DNA from: Nodosilinea nodulosa PCC 7104
GTDB taxonomy: Bacteria > Cyanobacteriota > Cyanobacteriia > Phormidesmidales > Phormidesmidaceae
Assembly (NCBI RefSeq): GCF_000309385.1
Contig: NZ_JH976537.1
Location: 4,960,795 to 5,024,794, forward strand
DNA length: 64,000 nt
Reading direction: 5' to 3'
The translations under genes were made by a program, and so were the position numbers. The notes beneath the pieces were generated by a model. That model was not told the DNA's origin. It searched no databases and saw only the letters and a program-made list of their open reading frames with translations. Shown one piece after another: positions 25,575-34,603 of the stretch (position 1 is its first letter; each line of letters opens with the position of its first letter).

Positions 25575-25964
25575 ATGCTCAGCAAGTCAATCCTTTTGAT
25601 TGAACAAGAAGCTGGTCTTCGAGATGTTTTGGGCGACTGCCTCAGCGAGCTTGGCGACTGGGATGTTAGACTCTCTGGATCTATTCAAGAAGGCATTAGA
25701 CTATGCGAAGAAAAGCGACCGGATGTAATTTTAATTGATGCCTCTACCTCTGAAAACGATGCAATTTTGCTTGTGGAGCAGCTCAAACAGTATTCGGAGA
25801 GCCAGTCAGTGCCAATTTTACTCATTAGCTCTCGGGCCAGCTGGTTTACCCTAAAGGAGTTTCGCCGGATGGGATTTTCGGGGGCAATTAGCAAACCCTT
25901 CGACCCCTCTACTCTGTCATCCCAGGTGCACCATCTAATGACCTTAGAAAAACCTAAAACTTAA
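25575..25964 (+). CDS. Stand-alone response-regulator receiver domain
   Basis: The 129-residue protein is one CheY-like domain with no output module. The phospho-acceptor Asp lies in VILIDAST near residue 50, the conserved Ser/Thr in ILLISSRAS near 80 and the Lys in GAISKPFDP near 103. The acidic pocket reads LIEQEAG where active receivers have two adjacent acidic residues, so Mg binding may be altered. The start at 25575 is chosen because the domain begins there; an ATG at 25509 would add 22 residues. No histidine kinase is adjacent. It could act as a protein-interaction module. Confidence 0.75.
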   Translation: MLSKSILLIEQEAGLRDVLGDCLSELGDWDVRLSGSIQEGIRLCEEKRPDVILIDASTSENDAILLVEQLKQYSESQSVPILLISSRASWFTLKEFRRMGFSGAISKPFDPSTLSSQVHHLMTLEKPKT

Positions 25965-26099
25965 TCAGTTCCAGGCAGATTTTAGTTTAAGTTTGGTCAC
26001 GGAGCATGTTTTTCATGCTCACAGTAAACGACTCTCAGCTTCGGGAAGGCCATTTTTTTAAGGCTTTTCTCAACAGACGAACAGTATCAGGAGAATATT

Positions 26100-26594
26100 A
26101 TGTCTACGTTAACCGTGTGGAAATTTAACACGCCCGACGGGGCCGAAAAGGCTCTGCACAAGCTAGGAGACCTGCAAAAGCAGGAGATTGTTAAGGTGCT
26201 CGACGCTGCGATCGTGTCGTGGCCCGAGGGGCGGAAAAAGCCCAAGACCAACCAGGCCGTTAGCACTGTGGGTGTCGGTGCCCTGGGCGGAGCGTTTTGG
26301 GGCATGCTGTTTGGCCTGATTTTCCTGGTGCCGCTGTTTGGCCTCATTGTGGGCGCAACGGCGGGGGCGCTGTCGGGTAAGTTTACCGACTACGGCATCA
26401 ACGACGACTTTATTAAAGACCTGCGCGACAAAGTGACCGAGGGTACCTCCGCCCTGTTTTTGCTCACCGGGCAGGTGACGATCGACAAGGTCAGCGAGGC
26501 CTTTTCGCCCGATGAGGTGGGCGAGCTAATTCAGTCGAACCTGAGTGCTGAGCAAGAGGCCAAGCTGCGCGAAGACTTCGGCGCCGAGCTGTAG
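26100..26594 (+). CDS. DUF1269 membrane protein
   Basis: The 164-residue protein begins MSTLTVWKFNTPDGAEKALH and carries DAAIVSWPEGRKKPKTNQ. Between residues 60 and 100 a Gly/Ala-rich double hydrophobic segment (GGAFWGMLFGLIFLVPLFG) gives a membrane hairpin. The C-terminal half is soluble and ends in an acidic helix. This is the DUF1269 layout; function unknown, often linked to stress in cyanobacteria. AGGAG 6 nt upstream of the ATG supports the start. Confidence 0.85.
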   Translation: MSTLTVWKFNTPDGAEKALHKLGDLQKQEIVKVLDAAIVSWPEGRKKPKTNQAVSTVGVGALGGAFWGMLFGLIFLVPLFGLIVGATAGALSGKFTDYGINDDFIKDLRDKVTEGTSALFLLTGQVTIDKVSEAFSPDEVGELIQSNLSAEQEAKLREDFGAEL

Positions 26595-26705
26595 TCGATT
26601 TCTAGTTTCACGCAGAGCTAAGTCTGCTGGAATGCATCTCCTTGGGCGGGTTTCTGGCCTGCCCAAGCCACGGACCCGCGATACCTGATAGCAAGACCGC
26701 AGAAC

Positions 26706-27203
26706 ATGCCTAAGACGACTGGTTTACAGATTGGATTGGCGGCGGCGATCGCGGCCCTGGGGTTTTCCCTGCTGCCGCGAGCTGTGGCACAGACGGTTAC
26801 CCCCGCTCGTCCGGCCCCAGCCAACGTTTTCCAAGGCCGGGGGGTGGCCCAGGGGGCGGCCTTTGCCCGAGGCCGCAACGCCAATGTGGCGCTGACCCTC
26901 GACGGCGAAAACTTTGGCTTAGAGCTGACGGAAATTCAGCCCTCGAACGTGCGCGGCCAGACTCCGGCGCGGGTTCAGTATCGCGGCGCGATTACTCGGC
27001 GGACGAATGAGCCCGGCACCGCCAACAGCTTTAGCCTGTTTACCCGGGTGCGCAGTTTCGACTCTTCAGCAAATCTGCGCATTATTACCAACACCACCGG
27101 CACCTGCCGGATCGAGGTGTTTAACTCGCGGGTGCTCTCTAGCAGCTGCAGCACGATCGCCGACGACAGCTCGACTGAGTTTTTGGGCCTGGAGCAGTTT
27201 TAG
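26706..27203 (+). CDS. Secreted conserved hypothetical protein
   Basis: The 165-residue protein has a signal peptide (residues 1-28, ending LPRAVAQT) and a mature beta-rich domain. The mature part contains NVALTLDGENFGLELTE and TGTCRIEVFNSRVLSSSC, with two cysteines near the C-terminus that could form a disulphide. It was not recognised beyond being a likely periplasmic or extracellular protein. No ribosome site is clear before the ATG at 26706. It lies between DUF1269 and the ArcD-like antiporter on the same strand. Confidence 0.65.
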   Translation: MPKTTGLQIGLAAAIAALGFSLLPRAVAQTVTPARPAPANVFQGRGVAQGAAFARGRNANVALTLDGENFGLELTEIQPSNVRGQTPARVQYRGAITRRTNEPGTANSFSLFTRVRSFDSSANLRIITNTTGTCRIEVFNSRVLSSSCSTIADDSSTEFLGLEQF

Positions 27204-27330
27204 CCAGAGCCCGCCGTCCGCCCATGGCCAGCGGAAAATTGGCCAGCCTTTTTTGACAGTCTTTTTAGGAATACAGCTTGGGAGCCAAGGCCGTTAACAG
27301 CACCGATCGCGATCTACCCAGGAAACAAGC

Positions 27331-28803
27331 ATGGCAGCAGAACAAGACTTTGGTGCCGCTATAGACCCCAACTATGGCGCTGAACCCGAGAAGCAAACGC
27401 TTTCCGTCTGGGCGTTGACCGCCCTGGTGGTCGGCTCCATGGTGGGGGCGGGGATTTTTACCCTGCCTGCCGCCTTTGGGCGGGCGACGGGGGTAGTGGG
27501 CGGCCTGATTGCCTGGGCGATCGCGGGGGTCGGCATGCTGATGCTGGCCTTTGTGTTTCAAAACCTGGCCCAGCGCAAGCCCGACCTCGACTCGGGGGTG
27601 TTTATCTACGCCAAGGCAGGCTTTGGCAACTACATCGGCTTTTTGGCGGCACTGGCCTTTTGGTCGAGCACCTGTGTGGGCAACGTGTCGTACTTCGTGC
27701 TGATTAAGTCCACCCTGGGCACGTTCTTCCCGGTGTTTGGGGATGGCAACACGGTGCAGGCGGTGGCCACGTCCTCGGTGATTATCTGGCTGTTTCACTT
27801 TATGATTTTGCGGGGCATGCAGCAGGCCGCCGGACTCAACACCATCGTCACCATCGCCAAGATTGTGCCGATTTTGGTGTTTGTATTTATTTTGCTGTTT
27901 GCCTTCAATCCCGAGGTGTTTATGGCCAACCTGCTGGGGGGCGACGGCTACAGCGAGCCCCTCTGGCAGCAGGTGCGCAACACCATGCTGATCACCGTGT
28001 TTGTGTTCATCGGCATCGAGGGGGCCAGCATTTACTCCCGCTACGCCGAAAAGCGGTCTGACGTGGGATTGGCCACGGTGCTGGGCTTTGTGGGGGTGCT
28101 GTGCCTGCTGGTGTTAGTCACCATGCTGCCCTTTGGCCTGCTGCCTCGGGCCGAGCTGGCGGAACTGCGCAACCCGTCGATGGCGGGGGCACTGGAGGCC
28201 GTGGTGGGGCGGTGGGGCAATATTTTTGTCAGCGTTGGCCTGATTATTTCGGTGCTGGGGGCGTTTTTGGCCTGGACGCTGTTTGCGGCGGAGGTGCCCT
28301 TCATGGCCGCCAAAAGCAATCTGATGCCTAACTTTCTCAACCACGAAAACGCCCAGAAGGTGCCGTCGCGGTCGCTCTGGATGACGAACATCGTGGTGCA
28401 GGTTTTTTTGATCCTGACGCTGTTTGCCCAAAATGCCTTCACCCTGGCCCTGGAACTCACCAGCGCCATGTCCCTGATTCCCTACTTTCTGGTGGCGGCG
28501 TTTGCCCTCAAGCTGGCGATCACCCGAGAAACCTACGAGACCGATGCCCGCAGCCGCACCCCAGAGCTAATTATCAGCGTGATTGCGACCGGCTACGCCA
28601 TTTTGATGCTGGTGGCGGGCGGGCTAGAGAAGCTGCTGCTGGCGGCGCTGATTTTGGCCCCCGGCACAATTTTGTTTTTCCTGGCGCGGCGAGAGCAGGG
28701 GCTGAGAACCTTTGGCTTTTGGGAGCTGGTGGTGTTTACGGTGACGGTGATTGCGGCGCTGACGGCGCTGGCTGGCTTTGCTACCGGGAAGATCACGATT
28801 TGA
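27331..28803 (+). CDS. arcD: Basic amino acid antiporter (ArcD-like arginine:ornithine exchanger, APC family)
   Basis: The 490-residue protein has about 12 membrane segments. The APC signature WALTALVVGSMVGAGIFTLP begins near residue 28. FIGIEGASIYSRYAEKRSDVG near 230 matches the arginine/ornithine antiporter subgroup. It should exchange arginine for ornithine, or a related cationic pair, at the plasma membrane. AGGAAAC 5 nt upstream supports the start. Arginine deiminase is the next gene, after 187 bp containing a hairpin repeat, which strengthens the assignment. The symbol reflects family and context; transport specificity is unproven. Confidence 0.8.
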   Translation: MAAEQDFGAAIDPNYGAEPEKQTLSVWALTALVVGSMVGAGIFTLPAAFGRATGVVGGLIAWAIAGVGMLMLAFVFQNLAQRKPDLDSGVFIYAKAGFGNYIGFLAALAFWSSTCVGNVSYFVLIKSTLGTFFPVFGDGNTVQAVATSSVIIWLFHFMILRGMQQAAGLNTIVTIAKIVPILVFVFILLFAFNPEVFMANLLGGDGYSEPLWQQVRNTMLITVFVFIGIEGASIYSRYAEKRSDVGLATVLGFVGVLCLLVLVTMLPFGLLPRAELAELRNPSMAGALEAVVGRWGNIFVSVGLIISVLGAFLAWTLFAAEVPFMAAKSNLMPNFLNHENAQKVPSRSLWMTNIVVQVFLILTLFAQNAFTLALELTSAMSLIPYFLVAAFALKLAITRETYETDARSRTPELIISVIATGYAILMLVAGGLEKLLLAALILAPGTILFFLARREQGLRTFGFWELVVFTVTVIAALTALAGFATGKITI

Positions 28804-28806
28804 GGG

Positions 28807-28864
28807 TTCGGCAATTCAAAGTTCAAAGTTCAAAGTTCAAAGTTCAAAATTTTGAATTGCCGAA
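28807..28864. repeat. Inverted repeat enclosing TTCAAAG tandem repeats
   Basis: TTCGGCAATTCAAA (28807-28820) and TTTGAATTGCCGAA (28851-28864) are perfect 14-bp inverted arms around a run of GTTCAAA heptamers. It sits between arcD and arcA, where it could act as a partial terminator. A related element is at 54071-54104. Confidence 0.7.
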
Positions 28865-28990
28865 AGTTAAACACCCACAGCTCAAACCCTTTTCCCTTCC
28901 CACCTTCATCCACTGAGAGCGCAGTCACAAACTAAGCCCTTTGCCTTTTGAATTTTGAATTTCCCCATCTCCCCATTTACGGAACTACCT

Positions 28991-30244
28991 ATGACTACCG
29001 AAACCCAAACCTACGGCGTCCACTCCGAAGTGGGCAAGCTGCGCAAGGTAATGGTCTGCTCGCCCGGGCTGGCCCACTCGCGGCTGACCCCCAGCAACAA
29101 CGACGACCTGCTGTTTGACGATGTGCTGTGGGTGGAAATGGCCAAGCGCGACCACGCCGACTTTGTGCTGAAGATGCGATCGCGCGGCGTTGACGTGATC
29201 GAAATGCACGAAATGCTGGCCGAAACCGTCGCCATCCCCGAAGCCAAAAAGTGGATTCTCGACCAGCAAATTGTGCCGAATCAGGTGGGCCTGGGCCTGG
29301 TGGAGGATGTGCGTGCTTTTCTCGATGAGCTACCCGCCGCTCAACTGGCTGAGTACCTGATTGGCGGTCTGGCGGTCTACGACATGCCTACGGGCTTTGG
29401 CAGCGAATTGCTGAAGCTGGCCCAAGACAACGACGGCTATGCGGGCTACCTGCTGCCGCCTTTGCCCAACACCCTCTACACCCGCGACACCACCTGCTGG
29501 ATCTACGGCGGCGTTACCCTCAACCCGCTGTACTGGCCCGCTCGCCACGAGGAGACGGTGCTAACCACCTCGATCTACAAGTTTCACCCCAGCTTTGCCG
29601 AGGCCAACTTTCCGATCTGGTGGGGCGACCCTACCGAGTACCACGGCGCGGCCACCTTCGAGGGCGGCGACGTGATGCCCGTTGGCAAGGGCATTGTGCT
29701 GGTGGGCATGAGCGAGCGCACCTCCTACCAGGCGATTACCCAGGTGGCGGCGAATCTGTTTGCCAAGGGCGGGGCCGAGCGAGTGATCGTAGCGGGTATG
29801 CCCAAGCTGCGATCGGCCATGCATTTGGATACGGTGTTTACCTTTTGCGATCGCGACCTGGTCACCCTGTTTCCGCCCATCATGGACCAGGTGGTGCCCT
29901 TCTCCATCTACCCCAGCGATAAGGCCCCTGGCTACGACATCGTCAAAGAGTCCAAGTCTTTTGTGGAAGTGGTGGCCGACGCCCTGGGCCTGAAGAAAAT
30001 GCGGGTAGTGGAGACCGGTGGAAATGCCTACCAGGAGCAGCGCCAGCAGTGGGACAGCGGCAACAACGCCGTGTGTTTGGAGCCGGGCGTGGTAGTGATG
30101 TACGACCGCAACACCGTCACCAACACCGCCCTGCGTAAAGAGGGCGTCGAAGTGGTCACCATCGTCGGGGCCGAGCTGGGACGCGGGCGCGGCGGCGGCC
30201 ACTGCATGACCTGCCCGATCATCCGCGACGCCGTCGATTTTTAG
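28991..30244 (+). CDS. arcA: Arginine deiminase
   Basis: The 417-residue protein has the guanidine-modifying-enzyme motifs [11 protein letters not shown] near residue 15, [15 protein letters not shown] near 221, [13 protein letters not shown] near 278 and the catalytic Cys in [10 protein letters not shown] near 403. It hydrolyses arginine to citrulline and ammonium in the cytoplasm. It is the canonical arcA type, not the AgrE/ArgZ guanidine-removing enzyme more usual in cyanobacteria. GGAAC upstream and the conserved start [14 protein letters not shown] favour 28991 over 28955. arcD precedes it; arcB and arcC are not in the window. Cyanophycinase lies 2 kb downstream. Confidence 0.9.
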   Translation: MTTETQTYGVHSEVGKLRKVMVCSPGLAHSRLTPSNNDDLLFDDVLWVEMAKRDHADFVLKMRSRGVDVIEMHEMLAETVAIPEAKKWILDQQIVPNQVGLGLVEDVRAFLDELPAAQLAEYLIGGLAVYDMPTGFGSELLKLAQDNDGYAGYLLPPLPNTLYTRDTTCWIYGGVTLNPLYWPARHEETVLTTSIYKFHPSFAEANFPIWWGDPTEYHGAATFEGGDVMPVGKGIVLVGMSERTSYQAITQVAANLFAKGGAERVIVAGMPKLRSAMHLDTVFTFCDRDLVTLFPPIMDQVVPFSIYPSDKAPGYDIVKESKSFVEVVADALGLKKMRVVETGGNAYQEQRQQWDSGNNAVCLEPGVVVMYDRNTVTNTALRKEGVEVVTIVGAELGRGRGGGHCMTCPIIRDAVDF

Positions 30245-30460
30245 GGGATTTTTCAGGCATACATTTCTCCCGTAGGGTGGGCAATGCTCGCCTTCACCCA
30301 CGCCAACCTACAGACCCGGCAGGGTTGGCAATGACCACCTCAATCCTGATCTGCCAACTGTTCAAACCCCCTTGCCCCTAGCCAATGTAGGGGTCGCCAA
30401 ATTTCTGCCGCTGCCCCCAATTCAAAGGTGGGCAATGCTCACCCTACCTGAGGAAACACT

Positions 30461-31018
30461 ATGTTCAACAAAGATCGCCCCAGCCGCCGCGAGCAGCGCA
30501 AGGAAGAACGAGAGGTGTTTGGTCGGCGGGGTACGGCCACCCAGTACCGGCTGCGGGAAAAGCTGTTTTCCCTTGGCGATGATTTTTGGATCGAAGACGG
30601 CCAGGGCAACCGGGCCTTCAAGGTGGACGGCAAACTGCTGCGCATCCGTAACACTCTTTTCTTTGAAGACCTCCAGGGCAACCGGGTCTGCAAGATCCAG
30701 GAAAAGCTGCTCACCATCAAAGACACCATGACCATTGAGGGGGCCAACGACGAACCCCTGGCCACCGTCAAAAAGGCGCTGATTTCGCCCCTGCGCGATC
30801 GCTGGACGGTCAAAGTAGGCGATGGCTCCGACCTGGCCGTAAAAGGCAATGTTTTGGATTTTGAATACACCATTGGCGAAGACGGTCGCAAAGTGGCCGA
30901 AGTCTCCAAACGCTGGTTTCGGATTGCCAACACCTACGGCGTGCAGATTGAACCTTCCCAAAACGACATCTTGATTCTGGCCATTACCGTTGCCCTCGAT
31001 CGCATGGCCCATCCCTAG
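30461..31018 (+). CDS. LURP-one-related (DUF567) family protein
   Basis: The 185-residue protein has a basic N-terminus and then repeated beta strands of the tubby-like LURP-one fold. The strands include YRLREKLFSLGDDFWIEDG, FKVDGKLLRIRNTLFFED and CKIQEKLLTIKDTMTIEG. The fold is a 12-strand beta barrel around a central helix. Plant members act in defence and bacterial ones have no known function. GAGGAAAC upstream supports the start. It is embedded in the arginine/cyanophycin group, with no evident catalytic role. Confidence 0.8.
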   Translation: MFNKDRPSRREQRKEEREVFGRRGTATQYRLREKLFSLGDDFWIEDGQGNRAFKVDGKLLRIRNTLFFEDLQGNRVCKIQEKLLTIKDTMTIEGANDEPLATVKKALISPLRDRWTVKVGDGSDLAVKGNVLDFEYTIGEDGRKVAEVSKRWFRIANTYGVQIEPSQNDILILAITVALDRMAHP

Positions 31019-31159
31019 ATCCCAGCTCCCCGTAGGGTTGGCACCGCCCCCCACCCAACGCCAGCCCCGAGACCCAACCGCAACATTGTCCACCGGGGCG
31101 ATCGCCATTCCGCAAATTTCAAGGTGGGCATTGTCCTACCGCTCCATAGGAAAGACCGC

Positions 31160-32236
31160 ATGATTACCCGCCACGACCTAAAGGAACTGCAATCGCTGAC
31201 CACAGTTCCGGCCCTGTCGATTTTGCTGCCCACCCACCGCACCTCCCCCGACAATCGGCAGGACCCGATTGTGGTCAAAAACCTGGTCAGCGAAGCGACG
31301 GAGCGTCTGGCTAAGGAATTCTCCGATCGCGATCTAGACCCCCTGCTGGTCAACCTCGACGGGCTGGTCAGCGACATCAACTACGCCCACACACTTGACG
31401 GACTGGCGCTGTTTGTCAGCCACGAGTTTGCCAGGCTGTTCTACCTGCCCTTCACCGTGCCCCAGCGGGTGATCATCGACCAGACCTTTGCCACCCGCGA
31501 TCTGGTCTACGGTCTGCACCGAGCCCAGCGCTACTGGGTGTTTTTGCTCAGCCAAAACGCCACGCGGCTGCTGGCGGGCACGGGCGAAACCCTTGAAGAA
31601 GTCACCGACGGCAGCTTTCCCATGGAGATGACCGGCCCCGGCGCCACCACGGCGCTGCCCTACGATTCTGACTCGGCCTACGTGGACGATCGCCACCGCC
31701 GCTTTTTTCAGCAGGTCGATCGCACCTTTACCGCCTACGCCGAAGACAATACCCTGCCGATTATTCTGGGGGGCGTCATCCGCCAGATTTCGTTTTTTCA
31801 GGAGGTTTCTAAGTACACCGCCCAGGTGGCGGGCACTATCACCGGCAACTTTGACGCAGCCACCCCCGCAGCCCTGGTGCCCGAGGTGTGGCCCATTGTG
31901 CAGGCGGTGCGATCGCAGCAGCGCGCCGATGCCCTGCAAGCCCTCGATACCGCCATGGGCGCAGGCAAAGTGGTCTCTGCGATCGAAGCGGCGTGGCGGC
32001 TGGCCAGGGACGGGCGGGGCAGCCTGCTGGTGGTAGAAAAGGGCTATCACGTCCCGGCCGTCGTCAGCCCAACCGGCGGTTTAGAGGTGGTAGAAGCCGT
32101 GGGCGGCACCGACGTCATGGATGACGCCGTCGATGAAATTATCGAGGCCGTGCTGGCCAAGGGCGGCGAGGTGGTCTTTTTAGAAGATGGGGCCTTGGCC
32201 GACTACCAGCGCATTGCCCTTATCCTGCGCTACTAG
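31160..32236 (+). CDS. Bacterial eRF1-like (baeRF family) protein
   Basis: The 358-residue protein begins MITRHDLKELQSLTTVPALS, followed by ILLPTHRTSPDNRQDPIVV. This opening is typical of the bacterial archaeo-eukaryotic release factor families, probably baeRF7. It also has LHRAQRYWVFLLSQNATRLL near 115 and a C-terminal VVFLEDGALADYQRIALILR that resembles the L7Ae-like eRF1 domain 3. Such proteins are predicted to act on ribosomes or RNA, without experimental proof. AGGAAAG upstream supports 31160. The position between LURP-one and cyanophycinase is noteworthy but unexplained. Confidence 0.75.
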   Translation: MITRHDLKELQSLTTVPALSILLPTHRTSPDNRQDPIVVKNLVSEATERLAKEFSDRDLDPLLVNLDGLVSDINYAHTLDGLALFVSHEFARLFYLPFTVPQRVIIDQTFATRDLVYGLHRAQRYWVFLLSQNATRLLAGTGETLEEVTDGSFPMEMTGPGATTALPYDSDSAYVDDRHRRFFQQVDRTFTAYAEDNTLPIILGGVIRQISFFQEVSKYTAQVAGTITGNFDAATPAALVPEVWPIVQAVRSQQRADALQALDTAMGAGKVVSAIEAAWRLARDGRGSLLVVEKGYHVPAVVSPTGGLEVVEAVGGTDVMDDAVDEIIEAVLAKGGEVVFLEDGALADYQRIALILRY

Positions 32237-32431
32237 CCCGGCGAAACCCCCAGGCTGCGACAGCCCCCTTGTCTCCCATCCAGGCTGAGGTGTGATGAGC
32301 CTCACTGAGGCAAAGTTAGTCTCCTGGTCGGCACTTTCTTTTAGGACTCAGTCGGTGGATATAGCACGACCAGCTTGCAAATCTGAGATGCTGGAATTCT
32401 GTAACAACAGACACCTTAAGGAGTCATCACC

Positions 32432-33238
32432 ATGGGTACTGAGCAACAACAACCGGGCGCACTGGTCATCATCGGCGGCGCAGAGGACAAAGAGGGCGAC
32501 TGCGTTGTGCTGCGGGAGTTTGTCCGCGCTGCTGGCGGCGTCAAGGCCCGCATTGCCGTTATGACCGCCGCCACCAGCCTGCCCGGCGAAGTCGGAGACG
32601 AGTACATTCGCGTGTTTGATCGGCTGGGGGCTGAGTCGGTAGAAGTTGTGCACACCGAGCGCCGGGAAGACTCCGAGCGGGAGGACGGGCTGCGCAAGGT
32701 TTCAGAGGCCACCGGCATTTTCTTCACCGGGGGCGACCAGTCGCGCATCGTCGATTTCATCAAAGACACGCCCCTAGACGACGTCATTCACCAGCGCCAC
32801 GCCGCTGGTGCCGTGATTGGCGGCACCAGCGCCGGGGCCGCCATGATGCCCGACGAAATGATTGTGGGCGGGGCTTCGGTATCTAACCCCAGCGTTGATG
32901 CGGTGGAAATGGGGCCAGGCATGGGCTTTTTGCCCGGAATTGTGGTGGACCAGCACTTTGCCCAGCGGGGGCGACTGGGCCGACTGCTGGCGGCCCTGGT
33001 GCTACAACCGGCGGTGCTGGGCCTGGGCATTGATGAAAACACCGGCATTATCGTCAATGGCGACGAGTTTGCCGTCATCGGCCAGGGAGCCGTCACCGTG
33101 GTGGATGAAACCAGCGCCACCCACAACAACCTGGAGGGGTTACTCCAGGACGAACCCCTGGCCCTCTGCGGGGTCAAGCTGCACATCTTGCCCCAGGGCT
33201 ACCGCTTTAACCTCAAGACTCATACTCCCATCGTGTAG
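32432..33238 (+). CDS. cphB: Cyanophycinase
   Basis: The 268-residue serine peptidase (S51 family) begins MGTEQQQPGALVIIGGAEDK. It has TGIFFTGGDQSRIVD near residue 91 and the nucleophile elbow VIGGTSAGAAMMPDE near 128, with FLPGIVVDQHFAQRGR near 168. It hydrolyses cyanophycin to beta-Asp-Arg dipeptides inside the cell. AAGGAG 7 nt upstream of the ATG supports the start. The gene lies downstream of arcD-arcA and upstream of an AstE-like hydrolase, which links polymer breakdown to arginine use. Cyanophycin synthetase is not in the window. Confidence 0.9.
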   Translation: MGTEQQQPGALVIIGGAEDKEGDCVVLREFVRAAGGVKARIAVMTAATSLPGEVGDEYIRVFDRLGAESVEVVHTERREDSEREDGLRKVSEATGIFFTGGDQSRIVDFIKDTPLDDVIHQRHAAGAVIGGTSAGAAMMPDEMIVGGASVSNPSVDAVEMGPGMGFLPGIVVDQHFAQRGRLGRLLAALVLQPAVLGLGIDENTGIIVNGDEFAVIGQGAVTVVDETSATHNNLEGLLQDEPLALCGVKLHILPQGYRFNLKTHTPIV

Positions 33239-33254
33239 TTACAGGAGATGTTCT

Positions 33255-33350
33255 ATGGCCGAGTCCCCCGAGCTGCCGCGATCGCCCTCCTTATTGGTAA
33301 GCTACCCACTGCCCCCGGCCCCACCGCCGAGGCGCTTTAGGCGGGGGTAG
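33255..33350 (+). CDS. Possible 31-residue proline-rich peptide
   Basis: The frame encodes MAESPELPRSPSLLVSYPLP followed by a Pro/Arg-rich end. An AGGAG motif lies 7 nt upstream, and the frame lies between cphB and the AstE-like gene. There is no domain, and the codon content mirrors GC-rich background. It may be a leader peptide, but chance is equally likely. Confidence 0.2.
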   Translation: MAESPELPRSPSLLVSYPLPPAPPPRRFRRG

Positions 33351-33381
33351 CTGCTGGTGTCCATTCAATTTGCCATTCACT

Positions 33382-34473
33382 ATGACCACCCTCATCAACC
33401 CCAGGGCCATCCCTGGCCTGGCCAAAACGGTCTATACCGGCGATACCCTCCAGGGGGTACCGGTGATCAGCCATCTGGGGGTGGGCGACCTGGCGGCGGG
33501 CCAGGTGCATCGGTTTTTCTTCCAGGGCGTGCAGATGGGCACGGGCCAGCACTGGTATGTGCCGGTGCTGGTGGCTAAGGGGGCTGTCAAAGCCGCTGCC
33601 AGCGAAGCCTCAGCCCCCTGCGTGGGCCTGGTGGCGGGCATCCACGGCGACGAAGTAAGCGGCATTGATGCGGTGCAGCGGGTGATGGCCCAGCTCGCCC
33701 CCCAGGCGATGGCGGGCAGCGTGGTGGCGGTGCTGGGGGTGTCGCGACCAGCGCTGGAGTATACGCGATCGCACTGGCTGACCGCCCAGGGCGGCGGCTC
33801 CCTGGTGGATATGAACCGGGTTTGGCCGGGGGATGAAACCGGGGCCAACGCCGCCACCCGCCACGCCGGGCTGCTGTGGAATCGGCTGCTGATCAACAAC
33901 ATCGACATTGTGCTCGACTACCACACTGTCACCACTGGCAGCGACTTCACGCTGTTTTTGTTTGCCGATCTGCGCCAGATTCTGGTGCGGCAACTGGCGG
34001 AACTGTTTCCGGTGGAGCAAATCCAAAACGACCCTGGCCTGGAGGGCACCCTCGAAACAGCCCTGGTGAAGGCGGGCATTCCGGCCCTGACGCTGGAAGT
34101 GGGCGGCCCCCGGCGGTTTGACGCGGGCAAAATTGCCCTGGCGGTGGAGGGCAGCCTCAATGTGCTAAAGCACTGCGGCATCCTCGATGGGCCGCTGGGG
34201 CGCACCGCCGCCGAGGCAGGCACGGTGGTGGGCGATGCCCTGGAGACCATTCGGGCGACCGCAGGCGGTTTTTTAGAGCTGCTGGTGGATTTGCGCGATC
34301 GCGTCACCCCCGGCCAGCCCGTCGCCCTACAGCGCAACGCCTTTGGCGACGTGGTGGCCGAGTACCGCTCCAGCGTCAGCGGCGAGGTCGCCGTGGTGGC
34401 CCGCGACGCCCTCTGCGAACCCGGCTCGCGGGTGATGCAGATTCTCTACAGCCAGGGGGTGGCCCCAAACTAA
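33382..34473 (+). CDS. Succinylglutamate desuccinylase/aspartoacylase (AstE/AspA)-family hydrolase
   Basis: The 363-residue protein is a zinc carboxypeptidase-like hydrolase of the M14-related AstE/ASPA family. The zinc motif GIHGDEVSG is near residue 92, the substrate-Arg region LVDMNRVWPG near 138, the third ligand DYHTVTTG near 179 and the catalytic Glu in LTLEVGGP near 237. A beta-domain follows. Such enzymes cleave N-acyl or amide bonds of acidic amino acids. It follows cyanophycinase by about 140 bp, so a beta-Asp-Arg or acyl-arginine-derived substrate is possible, but this is inference. The start at 33382 is near weak upstream sequence and is uncertain by a few residues. Confidence 0.75.
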   Translation: MTTLINPRAIPGLAKTVYTGDTLQGVPVISHLGVGDLAAGQVHRFFFQGVQMGTGQHWYVPVLVAKGAVKAAASEASAPCVGLVAGIHGDEVSGIDAVQRVMAQLAPQAMAGSVVAVLGVSRPALEYTRSHWLTAQGGGSLVDMNRVWPGDETGANAATRHAGLLWNRLLINNIDIVLDYHTVTTGSDFTLFLFADLRQILVRQLAELFPVEQIQNDPGLEGTLETALVKAGIPALTLEVGGPRRFDAGKIALAVEGSLNVLKHCGILDGPLGRTAAEAGTVVGDALETIRATAGGFLELLVDLRDRVTPGQPVALQRNAFGDVVAEYRSSVSGEVAVVARDALCEPGSRVMQILYSQGVAPN

Positions 34474-34603
34474 GGCGCGGTTTACATCTATTAATTGCCC
34501 TGGCTTTTGTCGCCGCGTACAATTTTCACAGCCGTTTCATGTCACTGCTGCGTCATTCAAGATCCGTTAATAATCCGTTAAACCAGGACAAGAGGAAACG
34601 ACC

